Assembly: GCA_004524595.1 (NCBI GenBank)
Contig: SDOA01000072.1
Span: 1-20,947, forward strand
DNA length: 20,947 nucleotides
Direction: 5' to 3'
Source: Candidatus Thorarchaeota archaeon
GTDB taxonomy: Archaea; Asgardarchaeota; Thorarchaeia; Thorarchaeales; Thorarchaeaceae
The notes beneath the pieces are model-generated. The model was not told the origin of the DNA and did no database searches. It saw only the letters and a list, made by a program, of their open reading frames with translations. Position numbers and translations under genes: made by a program. This document shows, piece after piece, positions 1 through 6,499 of the stretch. Every line of letters starts with the position of its first letter. Positions within the stretch are counted from its first letter, which is position 1.

Positions 1-1215
1 AGACACAGAGAATGGGTAGTCTTTTTGTATTCTTTCAAGACTCTTATACACAATATCATAGGACTCTTTAGCCTCATTAATCAGATGTTTCACGTCGCTA
101 CTTACATGCTTCCGTGCTTCTTTCAGAAACTCTACTGCGTATTTTCTACATTCTGTCCACACAGCAGTATTGTAGGAGTGTCCCATCGCAATTGCAGAAC
201 CGTCTTTTATTGCTGCAATCCACCAATCATACCCTTGAATCCCAGAACGATAATTTGGAAATATTATATCATCAGGATTAGTGGCGTGATAGAGTACTTT
301 GGTAAATGCATCTTTTATTGCTTTTTGATGGTCTTCAGAAGCTTCTATATGAACTGAATACATCTCTAGGATTCCTATATGAGAATTGCCAATCTCTTTC
401 CAAGGTTTTGGTCCAGTACCATCCTCTATACCAGGTCCTGAGTAATAATAACCAATATCATCATATCCATATATTATATAATATTCAGGAACGCTAAGCT
501 CCCATCCATAACAGGGAATATTGTCGTCAATACATTTTCTTACATGACTCCAAGCTTCTTCTTGGAGCTTCAAAAAATCAGGACTACTTTTTTGGGCGAA
601 AATCCCATCGACCCTATATCCGAGATTAGATGCTAGCTCATAAAGCATCGTAGTGCGCCATGCAGTAGGTCCACTTGGACAGAGGTCTCTTGCAATGTTA
701 AGTACAAATCCATGGCCAGTCCCTCCATAAAGCCACCCTGTTGAAATTTTCTTCTTTAAGTATTTTAAGCAACCTTCGACACAACCCAAATGTGTAACCC
801 ACCTTGGCTTGTATCGCAATCTCTTGATATCATTGATCTGCTTTTCTCCACTAACTTCTCTTCTTACATATCTTTCCAGTAGCTGCTCTCGCTCTTTCTC
901 TAAATGATATCTTGATTCTACAAAGGATGTGATTATTACCCGCAGAAACATACTACCATCAGATGTAATGCTATATGTTCCCCGCTCCAGTCTTTCGATT
1001 AATCCATGTTTAATTAAGATGCTTATATGATTTGCAAGTGCAGTTTTACCAATTTTTGTTGTACGCAAAATCCGCGAAAAGTCTTGGTCAGCATTAGCTA
1101 AGAAACCAAGAATCTCAATACGTTTCTTATGAGCAATTGCTTTTACTATATTTGAGAGGTCTTCACTAGAATTAATCGCTAATTCTAACATTTGTTTTTC
1201 TGTCAGTTCACTCAT
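1..1215 (-). CDS. Winged-helix regulator fused to a BtrH/C39-like cysteine-peptidase-fold domain (3' end beyond window)
   Basis: This reading frame is open for 405 codons from an ATG at 1215 to the left edge, so its C-terminus is missing. Residues about 20-90 form an ArsR-like winged helix: a helix with AHKKRIEIL, a recognition helix near KTALANHISILIKHGLIE, and a wing ending YSITSDG. A charged linker (about 98-135) leads to a second domain. That domain has THLGCVEGC (Cys145 as candidate nucleophile), GGTGHGF (His168) and PEYYIIYGYDDIGYYY (Asp252), followed by PKPWKEIG. The pattern resembles the N-terminal domain of butirosin BtrH-type acyltransferases and C39-like papain-fold enzymes. The role is unknown; ligand sensing or hydrolysis tied to DNA binding is inferred. 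It lies 160 bp downstream of the MFS gene on the same strand, beyond that gene's terminator, so it probably has its own promoter. The winged helix is firm; the enzyme-fold call is moderate. Confidence 0.75.
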   Translation of the reverse strand, partial: MSELTEKQMLELAINSSEDLSNIVKAIAHKKRIEILGFLANADQDFSRILRTTKIGKTALANHISILIKHGLIERLERGTYSITSDGSMFLRVIITSFVESRYHLEKEREQLLERYVRREVSGEKQINDIKRLRYKPRWVTHLGCVEGCLKYLKKKISTGWLYGGTGHGFVLNIARDLCPSGPTAWRTTMLYELASNLGYRVDGIFAQKSSPDFLKLQEEAWSHVRKCIDDNIPCYGWELSVPEYYIIYGYDDIGYYYSGPGIEDGTGPKPWKEIGNSHIGILEMYSVHIEASEDHQKAIKDAFTKVLYHATNPDDIIFPNYRSGIQGYDWWIAAIKDGSAIAMGHSYNTAVWTECRKYAVEFLKEARKHVSSDVKHLINEAKESYDIVYKSLERIQKDYPFSVS

Positions 1216-1241
1216 TAAAAGTCAACCAATATAGAAGTGAC

Positions 1242-1295
1242 TAACTTAGTTATTAGTGTTTTTTATGAATGAAATACCTATATTTTGTGAACAAA
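1242..1295 (-). promoter_or_regulatory. Likely promoter/operator region of the winged-helix fusion gene
   Basis: Two short inverted repeats lie upstream of the ATG at 1215: TAACTTAGTTA at 1242-1252 and TTTGTGAACAAA at 1284-1295. Between them, on the minus strand, is an A-rich stretch (about 1261-1272, reading TTCATAAAAAAC) that could be a TATA box. The nearer repeat would then lie close to the expected transcription start, a normal place for an autoregulatory operator. Sequence pattern only; binding is inferred. Confidence 0.3.
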
Positions 1296-1335
1296 TTTAA
1301 CTCATTCAACCTCTAGTGAAGAAGAGTTCTGATAG

Positions 1336-1369
1336 AAAAAAAAATGAGAAGGAGGGATTCGCCCTCCTT
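1336..1369 (-). terminator. Hairpin plus U-tract terminator of the MFS gene
   Basis: Seven bases past the MFS stop codon there is a perfect 8-bp stem (1349-1356 paired with 1362-1369, AAGGAGGG/CCCTCCTT) with a 5-base loop. It is followed on the minus strand by nine consecutive T residues (1336-1344). This is the classic intrinsic-terminator layout. Archaeal RNA polymerase needs mainly the U-tract, so the strong stem is an extra. It separates the transporter transcript from the winged-helix fusion gene downstream. Confidence 0.8.
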
Positions 1370-1375
1370 GTGTAT

Positions 1376-2773
1376 TTATGCGGAAGAAAAGGGAATATCA
1401 TCCTCTAAGTATATGTGTGCCTCTCCTTTTACTGGTTGTCTCACCTTCAATAAGAGTAGTATTGATACAATAAAGAACAACAATACAGCCAACATAGATG
1501 TAAGATGGGCTTGTGCAACTAGTGTTGGATCTTGTGTGGGATTCGCGAGAAGAAGAATTGTCCCATACACAAATGGTCCAAGAATGGCTGCAAATTTCCC
1601 AGTGAGTGCATAAAAGCCGTACATCTCACTTTTCTTTTCTTCTGGAATGAATTGACCATACATTGAACGAGCTGTACTCTGTGATGATCCCATTCCAACA
1701 CCTGCAATCATTCCTACTGTCCACCAAATGAGTGCACCCCACGTAACAAACAGATAGGCAATAAGAAGGGCAATGACCCAGATGAATAGTGTGATGATTA
1801 GAGTCTTCTTAGTGCCTATCCTATCTGCGACCATTCCAAACACGAATGCTCCGGGGATAGCAGCAAGTTGAGTAACTGCAAAAAAGACAAGGGTCATAGT
1901 AGTACTAAATTGATAGACCGCAACTCCGAATATTGCAGCATAGTAAATTACAGTAGTTATTGCATCACTAAAGAGGAAATATGCCAAAAGGAATAGGGGC
2001 AACCCCTGATATTTCCGGATATTCTTGACTGTATTCTGGACTCTTCTATAACCTAATACGACTAATGACTGTCCTTCTTCTCCTGGAAATCTTCTCGGTG
2101 GTCTATTCTTCAATGCCAATATGCTGGGGATTCCAAAAACGAGGAAGAAGATTGCACTGAAGAAGAATGCATAGGTATAAGGTAGATCCGCCAGAATAGT
2201 AATGAGAGCAATGATGATGGTTGCCATTGCTCCAACGTAACCAGCTGCGAATCCATACCCTCCTATTCTACCGATATTTTCTTCTGTACTTATCTCTGGG
2301 AGCCATGCATTATAGAAAGGAAGTGCTCCTTGGAAACCTACATTTGCAATAATGAAAATTATCCAGGCCCAGACCCAAATATCGAGACCCAGAATGGGTG
2401 GAAAGTTGAAGGGTGAGAGTTCAGGTCTAGGAGTCGGAATCTCTGACTGACGAATGCCTGGTAGAAATATCATAAATGCTGTAAAGGCAATACAGACAGA
2501 TGAATAGAACATTACGAATTTCTTCTTGCTGCCTCCATAATCTGCAATAGCACCAAGGACTGGAGCAGATAGGGCAACTATTAGCATGGTGATACTACCA
2601 GCATAACCCCACATAGCGTCACCAAGTGTTTCGTTCCAGACAAGTATTCTGAAATACAATGGGAATAGAGCAGTTACGATAAGAACAGTAAAGCTGGTGT
2701 TTGCGAGATCATAAAGATACCAGCCAAATCGTTCTTTTCGATCTGTTGGAATTACTTCGACTGTTTCTTCCAT
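1376..2773 (-). CDS. MFS transporter of the Atg22/UMF1 type
   Basis: A 465-residue polytopic membrane protein with about 12 hydrophobic helices. Its N-terminal signature RFGWYLYDLANTSF (about 15-28) is the hallmark of the Atg22/UMF1 branch of the major facilitator superfamily. A loop after helix 3 (GAIADYGGSKKKF) and the central MVADRIGTKKT are the usual MFS cytoplasmic-loop motifs of the two six-helix halves. Yeast Atg22 exports amino acids from the vacuole; substrates of the prokaryotic relatives are mostly unknown, so none is assigned. Length is typical for the family. The ATG is preceded by a purine-rich AGGAGAGAAGAG about 6 bases upstream. The gene ends in a strong hairpin terminator, so it is probably transcribed alone. 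Confidence 0.9.
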   Translation of the reverse strand: MEETVEVIPTDRKERFGWYLYDLANTSFTVLIVTALFPLYFRILVWNETLGDAMWGYAGSITMLIVALSAPVLGAIADYGGSKKKFVMFYSSVCIAFTAFMIFLPGIRQSEIPTPRPELSPFNFPPILGLDIWVWAWIIFIIANVGFQGALPFYNAWLPEISTEENIGRIGGYGFAAGYVGAMATIIIALITILADLPYTYAFFFSAIFFLVFGIPSILALKNRPPRRFPGEEGQSLVVLGYRRVQNTVKNIRKYQGLPLFLLAYFLFSDAITTVIYYAAIFGVAVYQFSTTMTLVFFAVTQLAAIPGAFVFGMVADRIGTKKTLIITLFIWVIALLIAYLFVTWGALIWWTVGMIAGVGMGSSQSTARSMYGQFIPEEKKSEMYGFYALTGKFAAILGPFVYGTILLLANPTQDPTLVAQAHLTSMLAVLLFFIVSILLLLKVRQPVKGEAHIYLEDDIPFSSA

Positions 2774-2873
2774 TAATTCTCTTCTCTCCTATTTTGTCTT
2801 GAAAGACCTGAAACAGTGACTAAGTCCGGTATTTAACAATACGGATTTATTTTGACAATTCCTCATGAAGTAC

Positions 2874-2897
2874 TTAAGAGGCAAAAATTAAGAGGCA
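2874..2897. repeat. Tandem 10-bp direct repeat upstream of the NTF2-like gene
   Basis: TTAAGAGGCA occurs twice, at 2874-2883 and 2888-2897, with a 14-bp period. It lies 50-75 bases before the start of the NTF2/SnoaL-like gene. It could be a pair of regulator half-sites or chance in AT-rich DNA. Confidence 0.35.
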
Positions 2898-2947
2898 TGG
2901 TATTTCTCAATGAGGATGTCGGAATTAGTAGTTAGACGTGATTTGGA

Positions 2948-3358
2948 ATGGACGAAAGACAATTACGAGTCTTCTGTGAAGAATGGCTTGCGGCTTGGAC
3001 TGGAAATAATCCTGATATTTTACTGAGCTATTATGCCGAAGATGCACTCTACTCAGATCCAGCTAACCGTGATGGACTCCGAGGACATGAAGAAATACGA
3101 CGATATTTTGTAAAATTACTTGATGTTTATAGGGACTGGAAATGGACTCCGCTAGAGGTTTTCCCGATAAAATCTGGAGCAATTGTGAAATGGGAATGCC
3201 ATATTCCACTGGGACTTGAAACAATTCATGAAACAGGTTTGGATATCGTAGAAATAAAAGATAGAAAAATCACACGAAATGAGGTCTACTTCGACAGAAC
3301 TCGTTTAGTAGCCTCAATTGAAAAGAAACGACGTGATCAAAGATTGGTAAATCTATGA
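2948..3358 (+). CDS. NTF2/SnoaL-like small alpha+beta-barrel protein
   Basis: The 136-residue length and sequence layout match the SnoaL/NTF2-like superfamily. An N-terminal helix (FCEEWLAAWTGNNPD) is followed by LLSYYAEDALYSDPANRDGLRGHEEIRRYF (about 25-54), which is the typical pocket-forming turn of this fold. Alternating strands follow, ending KITRNEVYFDRTRLVASI. Members range from ketosteroid-isomerase-like enzymes to polyketide cyclases and plain binding proteins, so no reaction can be named. Asp37 lies where acidic pocket residues often sit. It is soluble, with no signal peptide. The gene converges tail-to-tail with the alpha/beta hydrolase with only 12 bases between their ends, and so is a separate transcript. 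Confidence 0.8.
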   Translation: MDERQLRVFCEEWLAAWTGNNPDILLSYYAEDALYSDPANRDGLRGHEEIRRYFVKLLDVYRDWKWTPLEVFPIKSGAIVKWECHIPLGLETIHETGLDIVEIKDRKITRNEVYFDRTRLVASIEKKRRDQRLVNL

Positions 3359-3370
3359 TGTTCATTGGTT

Positions 3371-4099
3371 TCAATTAAGCCATTCTTTTATAGCATTATT
3401 AAAAGCTCGTGATTGCTCCAACATAACAGCATGACCTGCGTTTTCGATTACTTTCAATGTTGAATCTTTAATTTGGTTATTCAAATACTGAGAATATTTT
3501 ACTGGTGTCATAAGGTCTTCTTGTCCGACAATAATTAGAGTCGGAGTAATTAACTCAGATACACGATCCATCATATCAAAATTATCACAAGCTCTAAAGT
3601 CTCGACTGATAATGTCCGGTCTACACTTTCTAACTTCTACTTTTGATGCCTCAATAATTTCAGGTGAAGTTCCACTGTGAAACATGAAATTCCCTACTGC
3701 TTCTATATAGTTCTCAAAGTCATTCTCCAACATATCAAAAATGGTCGGCATTACTCTTAATTTTGCACCAGTACTCACAAGTATAATTCCTTTGATTTGA
3801 TCATTATTTTCAAGTGCATAAAGTTGTGTCAACATTCCTCCCATAGAATGTCCAGCAAGAACTGGGCTATCGTGTTCTCTTACTATTTGATTGATATCTT
3901 CTAAGTATGAACTAACCACATCCTGTTCATATCGATCTATTGTCTTCCCATGTCCATTAAGATCAATTGCAACAATATGAAACTTATCCGAAAGCCCTCT
4001 TAGCTGCATCATCCAGGTTGCTGATGAGCCACCCGCACCATGAATAAAAATGATGGGCTGAGCTTTTTTATTTCCTGACGTTTCAACATGCACTTTCAT
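3371..4099 (-). CDS. Alpha/beta-fold hydrolase
   Basis: A complete 242-residue alpha/beta hydrolase. The oxyanion-hole motif FIHGAGGS is at about 18-25. The nucleophile elbow GHSMGG places the catalytic Ser at 85. The acid is probably Asp195 in VGQEDLMTPV, and the catalytic His is 223 in NAGHAVMLEQ. All three triad positions are intact and spaced as in esterases, haloperoxidase-like and meta-cleavage hydrolases. There is no signal peptide, so it is likely cytoplasmic. Substrate is not predictable. It is divergent from the small membrane protein upstream, and an AT-rich palindrome lies just before its start. Confidence 0.9.
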   Translation of the reverse strand: MKVHVETSGNKKAQPIIFIHGAGGSSATWMMQLRGLSDKFHIVAIDLNGHGKTIDRYEQDVVSSYLEDINQIVREHDSPVLAGHSMGGMLTQLYALENNDQIKGIILVSTGAKLRVMPTIFDMLENDFENYIEAVGNFMFHSGTSPEIIEASKVEVRKCRPDIISRDFRACDNFDMMDRVSELITPTLIIVGQEDLMTPVKYSQYLNNQIKDSTLKVIENAGHAVMLEQSRAFNNAIKEWLN

Positions 4100-4107
4100 A
4101 AGGTAGA

Positions 4108-4121
4108 AATATCTAGATATT
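4108..4121. promoter_or_regulatory. 14-bp palindrome before the hydrolase start
   Basis: AATATCTAGATATT is a perfect palindrome ending 8 bases upstream of the hydrolase ATG (minus strand). A TATA-like ACATATGAAG lies at about 4148-4157 on the minus strand, which would put the palindrome near the transcription start. It is a possible operator. It has no loop, so an RNA hairpin is unlikely. Confidence 0.3.
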
Positions 4122-4168
4122 CCCTAAAGATGTTACTAATCTTTCAAACTTCATATGTAGAGGCTAAC

Positions 4169-4178
4169 TTTAAAACAT
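4169..4178 (+). promoter_or_regulatory. Putative TATA box for the four-helix membrane protein
   Basis: CTTTAAAACA is centred about 20 bases before the ATG at 4192, close to the spacing expected for a leaderless archaeal transcript. No Shine-Dalgarno sequence precedes that ATG, which fits leaderless translation. Confidence 0.35.
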
Positions 4179-4191
4179 AATAATTAGGCGA

Positions 4192-4641
4192 ATGAGAATC
4201 TTGATGAACATCCATAATCGAAATGCATTCCTTCTATGTCTTATAGGAGGGCTGCTTATGATCATTTCAGGAACAAGCGGTGCTATTGCAGTCTTAGATG
4301 AACTTGCAGAAGCACTTTCTGATGTTTTTGGATCATCATTTGTCTATACTTTTGAATCAGTGATGGGTATTCTTTCAATTGTTACAATTCTCGCAGGAGT
4401 CGTCACAATTATTGGAGGAATAGTAATTACAACTACAAAAGTATGGTTTGGAAGAGTATTGCTCATTTCTGGAATTACAGCTGGTGTAATAGGTCTAATG
4501 ATGTCATTAGTACAAGTTGTCATGACAGGGACTCTAGCGATGGGAATGACTATGCAACTACAACAATCTGTTGGGTGGATCGGAGCTATGATAGCATTCA
4601 TCGCACGAATTATTGCGGAGCAGAAATCAATAACCCAATAG
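4192..4641 (+). CDS. Small membrane protein with four transmembrane segments
   Basis: 149 residues and not recognised as a named family. Hydrophobic segments lie at about 12-35, 55-80, 88-112 and 126-142, joined by short loops; the longest loop (about 36-54) is acidic. The sequence is rich in Gly, Ile and Thr, with GG pairs inside helices (IGGLL, IIGGIV) that suggest tight helix packing. There is no catalytic motif. A start at the ATG at 4204 is also possible and would drop only four residues. It converges with the small soluble gene downstream with 11 bases between stops. Being a real membrane protein is well supported by its hydrophobic pattern; the function is unknown. Confidence 0.7.
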   Translation: MRILMNIHNRNAFLLCLIGGLLMIISGTSGAIAVLDELAEALSDVFGSSFVYTFESVMGILSIVTILAGVVTIIGGIVITTTKVWFGRVLLISGITAGVIGLMMSLVQVVMTGTLAMGMTMQLQQSVGWIGAMIAFIARIIAEQKSITQ

Positions 4642-4652
4642 ACTTTTCTAAT

Positions 4653-5045
4653 CTATATTTGAAAAATCGACACTGACGTTTCGAGATTCTTTGCAGCCTG
4701 AATACATTCTTTAAGAATACCCTCTTTATCAACATCCATTGGAGCAAATACTGAAACAAACCACACTCCTTTTCCAGTACCACAAATCAGACTAATTGCG
4801 CCTTCTGGATTAATTGCAACGAAACCTTGATTTGTTGCTAGTGCGGTGATGAATGATATACCCTTTAATATAAAGTTCTGAAGATGACCATTCCACGCTT
4901 GTATTACTGTGTTGATTTCAGATTCAATTTTCATATTATCACTTTCATAAGCAACCTTACCTTCAGATGTAAAAACACAGAAACCAATGATTTCTGTATA
5001 GTTACTCATAGCAATATCGATGGTTCGTTTCACTTGAGGTACCAT
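4653..5045 (-). CDS. Small roadblock/profilin-like protein (fold tentative)
   Basis: A 130-residue soluble protein. After an N-terminal helix (MVPQVKRTIDIAM), it shows strand-turn-strand patterns: IIGFCVFTSEGKVAYES at about 19-35, FVAINPEGAISLICGTG at about 74-90, and VWFVSVFAPMD at about 93-103. A C-terminal helix (DKEGILKECIQAAKNLETSV) follows. Alternating strands with GTGKGVWFVSVFA and flanking helices resemble roadblock/LC7 or profilin-like proteins, which partner with small GTPases and are numerous in some archaea. No GTPase gene is in the window, so the role is open. The ATG at 5009 (MSNYTEIIGF) is an alternative start; no clear ribosome-binding site decides between them. Confidence 0.6.
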   Translation of the reverse strand: MVPQVKRTIDIAMSNYTEIIGFCVFTSEGKVAYESDNMKIESEINTVIQAWNGHLQNFILKGISFITALATNQGFVAINPEGAISLICGTGKGVWFVSVFAPMDVDKEGILKECIQAAKNLETSVSIFQI

Positions 5046-5199
5046 TTTCTACTCGTTGGAAAAGGTTGTATTAGAATAGAAATAGGTTTGTTGAATGTAG
5101 TCCAGTTAGTATGAAGAAGAATAGCCTAAGTATCTATTTGCATTTCTATCTTTAGATAAATGTTAATATGAATTCAATCTTAATATATATTGAAAAGGA

Positions 5200-5367
5200 T
5201 TGACCGTTAGAAAGCGAAAAGAGAGGAAGTGGAAAAGTACTAGACCTCCAGCTGGTTTAATGCAAGAGCACCCTGTCATGCTTATTCGTTGGATGACGCG
5301 AATCAACAATGTTGAGAGAAAAAGAAGACAGACATCCCGATTACTTAGAAAGAACCACTATCATTAA
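5200..5367 (+). CDS. Possible 55-residue very basic protein
   Basis: An uninterrupted frame opens with TTG after an in-frame stop at 5191-5193 and encodes 55 residues, about 20 of them Lys or Arg. It begins MTVRKRKERKWKSTRPP; a less biased centre (AGLMQEHPVMLIRWM) follows, then a second basic stretch (NNVERKRRQTSRLLRK). No known family is recognised; nucleic-acid or ribosome binding would suit the charge. The start is weak, because the GGA directly abuts the TTG. A TATA-like TTAATATATA at 5180-5189 would start transcription near 5210, favouring the internal ATG at 5260 (35 residues) or a non-coding RNA. Otherwise I see nothing in the 333 bases between the flanking genes. Confidence 0.35.
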   Translation: MTVRKRKERKWKSTRPPAGLMQEHPVMLIRWMTRINNVERKRRQTSRLLRKNHYH

Positions 5368-5378
5368 TATTGAATAGT

Positions 5379-5975
5379 TCATAGGGGTGATGCAATAGAT
5401 AGAGCTTTAACTAATAAGAGAGTTCTATGGTGTAATTCGTCATTACTTACATTAGCAACTATCCTATTACCATCTACACCAAAACCATGTCTCAGAGCTA
5501 TATCTCTTACGTGAACATTCTTTAATTGTGATGAAACAAGTCGATAGAGGAACCATTCTCCACTTGCCTTATCTTTAATCATGCAATTTACATTGAATTG
5601 AAGTCCATTTTCAAGCGTAATCTTAAACCTCTTGCCAATTATATATTTGATTGTTGCTTTGTTTCGAAATATTCCTTCTAGAATTCCATAAGTGTATGTC
5701 GAAGCTGGTCCTGGGAGAAAAGCCCATGACCAAAATTGATAGATTAAGAACATCATAAGTACTGAAATAATAAATCCTACTGAATTAGGTGATGTTATTA
5801 TTGCAATGCCTTGAGTCCAACCAGATGGAAATCCTCCAATAGGATCAACTCCAAGATAAACAGGATTGAAAAAATATGAAAACGCAGAGAAAGTGACGAT
5901 GATAAAGGCAGCCATGGCTATCCGCAACCGGTCCTTATAAAGGGCTTTTGCCTCCTTAAGGAGCTCATTCGTCAT
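5379..5975 (-). CDS. Membrane-anchored protein with cytoplasmic-type C-terminal domain
   Basis: 198 residues from the ATG at 5975. That start is chosen because GGAGGAA lies 7 bases upstream; an upstream ATG at 6026 in the same frame has no such signal and would overlap the preceding gene by 62 bases. Two hydrophobic segments are visible (about 19-38 and 66-88) with an outer loop containing VDPIGGFPSGW. A soluble domain of about 105 residues follows, strand-rich (KRFKITLENGLQFNVNCMI, GEWFLYRLVSS) and ending in a helix. No family is recognised. The start overlaps the end of the winged-helix gene by 11 bases (ATGACGAATGA), a sign of translational coupling, so the two products probably act together. 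Confidence 0.7.
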   Translation of the reverse strand: MTNELLKEAKALYKDRLRIAMAAFIIVTFSAFSYFFNPVYLGVDPIGGFPSGWTQGIAIITSPNSVGFIISVLMMFLIYQFWSWAFLPGPASTYTYGILEGIFRNKATIKYIIGKRFKITLENGLQFNVNCMIKDKASGEWFLYRLVSSQLKNVHVRDIALRHGFGVDGNRIVANVSNDELHHRTLLLVKALSIASPL

Positions 5976-6330
5976 TACTGTCTTCCTCCAGGGCATTAAG
6001 GTATATCTTCCGTGCAGACTCACCATTAGTTCTGCAGAGGGTTACTAGAACAGATAATAGTGGATGCTCGTTGTTTATGCGAATTGCATAGAGTTTTGGT
6101 GTGAGCTGGTCTATCTGTATCATCTCATTCTCCATGAGATGAGAAATAACACCTCTGTAAAGACTTCTTGATTTTCCGCTGTATCCTATTAATCTACTGA
6201 GTTGGACACCGCTTACACTCCTTGGATAAATATGAGCCAGCGCAAGGAGTATAGCCCTCCTCGTGTCGTTCAATGACGACATCAGCTGAATCAATTCATA
6301 CAATTGAGTTTGATTGGCATCATTTTCCAC
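5965..6330 (-). CDS. Winged-helix DNA-binding protein
   Basis: 121 residues. The core at about 22-85 is a winged helix: helix DTRRAILLALAHIY, then SVSGVQLSRLIG, a recognition helix in GKSRSLYRGVISHLMENEMI, and a wing IDQLTPKLYAIRINNEHP. A short helical tail (LSVLVTLCRTNGESARKIYLNALEED) is acidic at its end. It lacks a ligand-binding or phosphoacceptor domain, so it may be a one-domain regulator whose signal comes from the overlapping membrane protein. That pairing, a small regulator translationally coupled to a membrane protein, is the main clue to its role. A TATA box at 6378-6388 serves the pair. Confidence 0.75.
   Translation of the reverse strand: MENDANQTQLYELIQLMSSLNDTRRAILLALAHIYPRSVSGVQLSRLIGYSGKSRSLYRGVISHLMENEMIQIDQLTPKLYAIRINNEHPLLSVLVTLCRTNGESARKIYLNALEEDSNDE
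5983..5989 (-). promoter_or_regulatory. Shine-Dalgarno site inside the winged-helix gene
   Basis: GGAGGAA, 7 bases before the ATG at 5975 and inside the end of the upstream coding region. It fixes the start of the membrane protein. Confidence 0.7.
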
Positions 6331-6377
6331 TTTAGTTTCAACCCACTATTACTTGCTTGTGTCTTTTTTCACACATC

Positions 6378-6388
6378 TTATAATATAT
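6378..6388 (-). promoter_or_regulatory. TATA box for the winged-helix/membrane pair
   Basis: On the minus strand the sequence reads ATATATTATAA, about 50 bases upstream of the ATG at 6330. Transcription would start near 6357, giving a leader of roughly 27 bases. Confidence 0.45.
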
Positions 6389-6410
6389 GCTATTGATTGA
6401 ATACATTGAT

Positions 6411-6421
6411 AGTATATATAG
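6411..6421 (+). promoter_or_regulatory. TATA box for the membrane/surface protein pair
   Basis: AGTATATATAG, back-to-back with the TATA box of the divergent pair about 25 bases away. The predicted transcription start near 6442 leaves a leader of about 58 bases to the ATG at 6500, or about 120 to the Shine-Dalgarno-served site inside the frame. Confidence 0.45.
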
Positions 6422-6499
6422 ATTTGAATCATAATGGAGTATTTCTCTTTTCCTGAAGAAGCCGCCCAATTATTGGTGTTGACCTAGACATAGGCTAAA

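Noticed and set aside
25..497. Plus-strand frames near the left edge
   Set aside because: They are antisense to the winged-helix fusion gene, which reads continuously through the region on the minus strand.
2898..2936. 12-codon frame before the NTF2-like gene
   Set aside because: No ribosome-binding site; expected by chance in this sequence.
6434..6487. Short 17-codon frame upstream of the membrane protein, as a leader peptide
   Set aside because: The TATA box at 6411-6421 predicts transcription starting near 6442, after this ATG, so it is probably not in the transcript.
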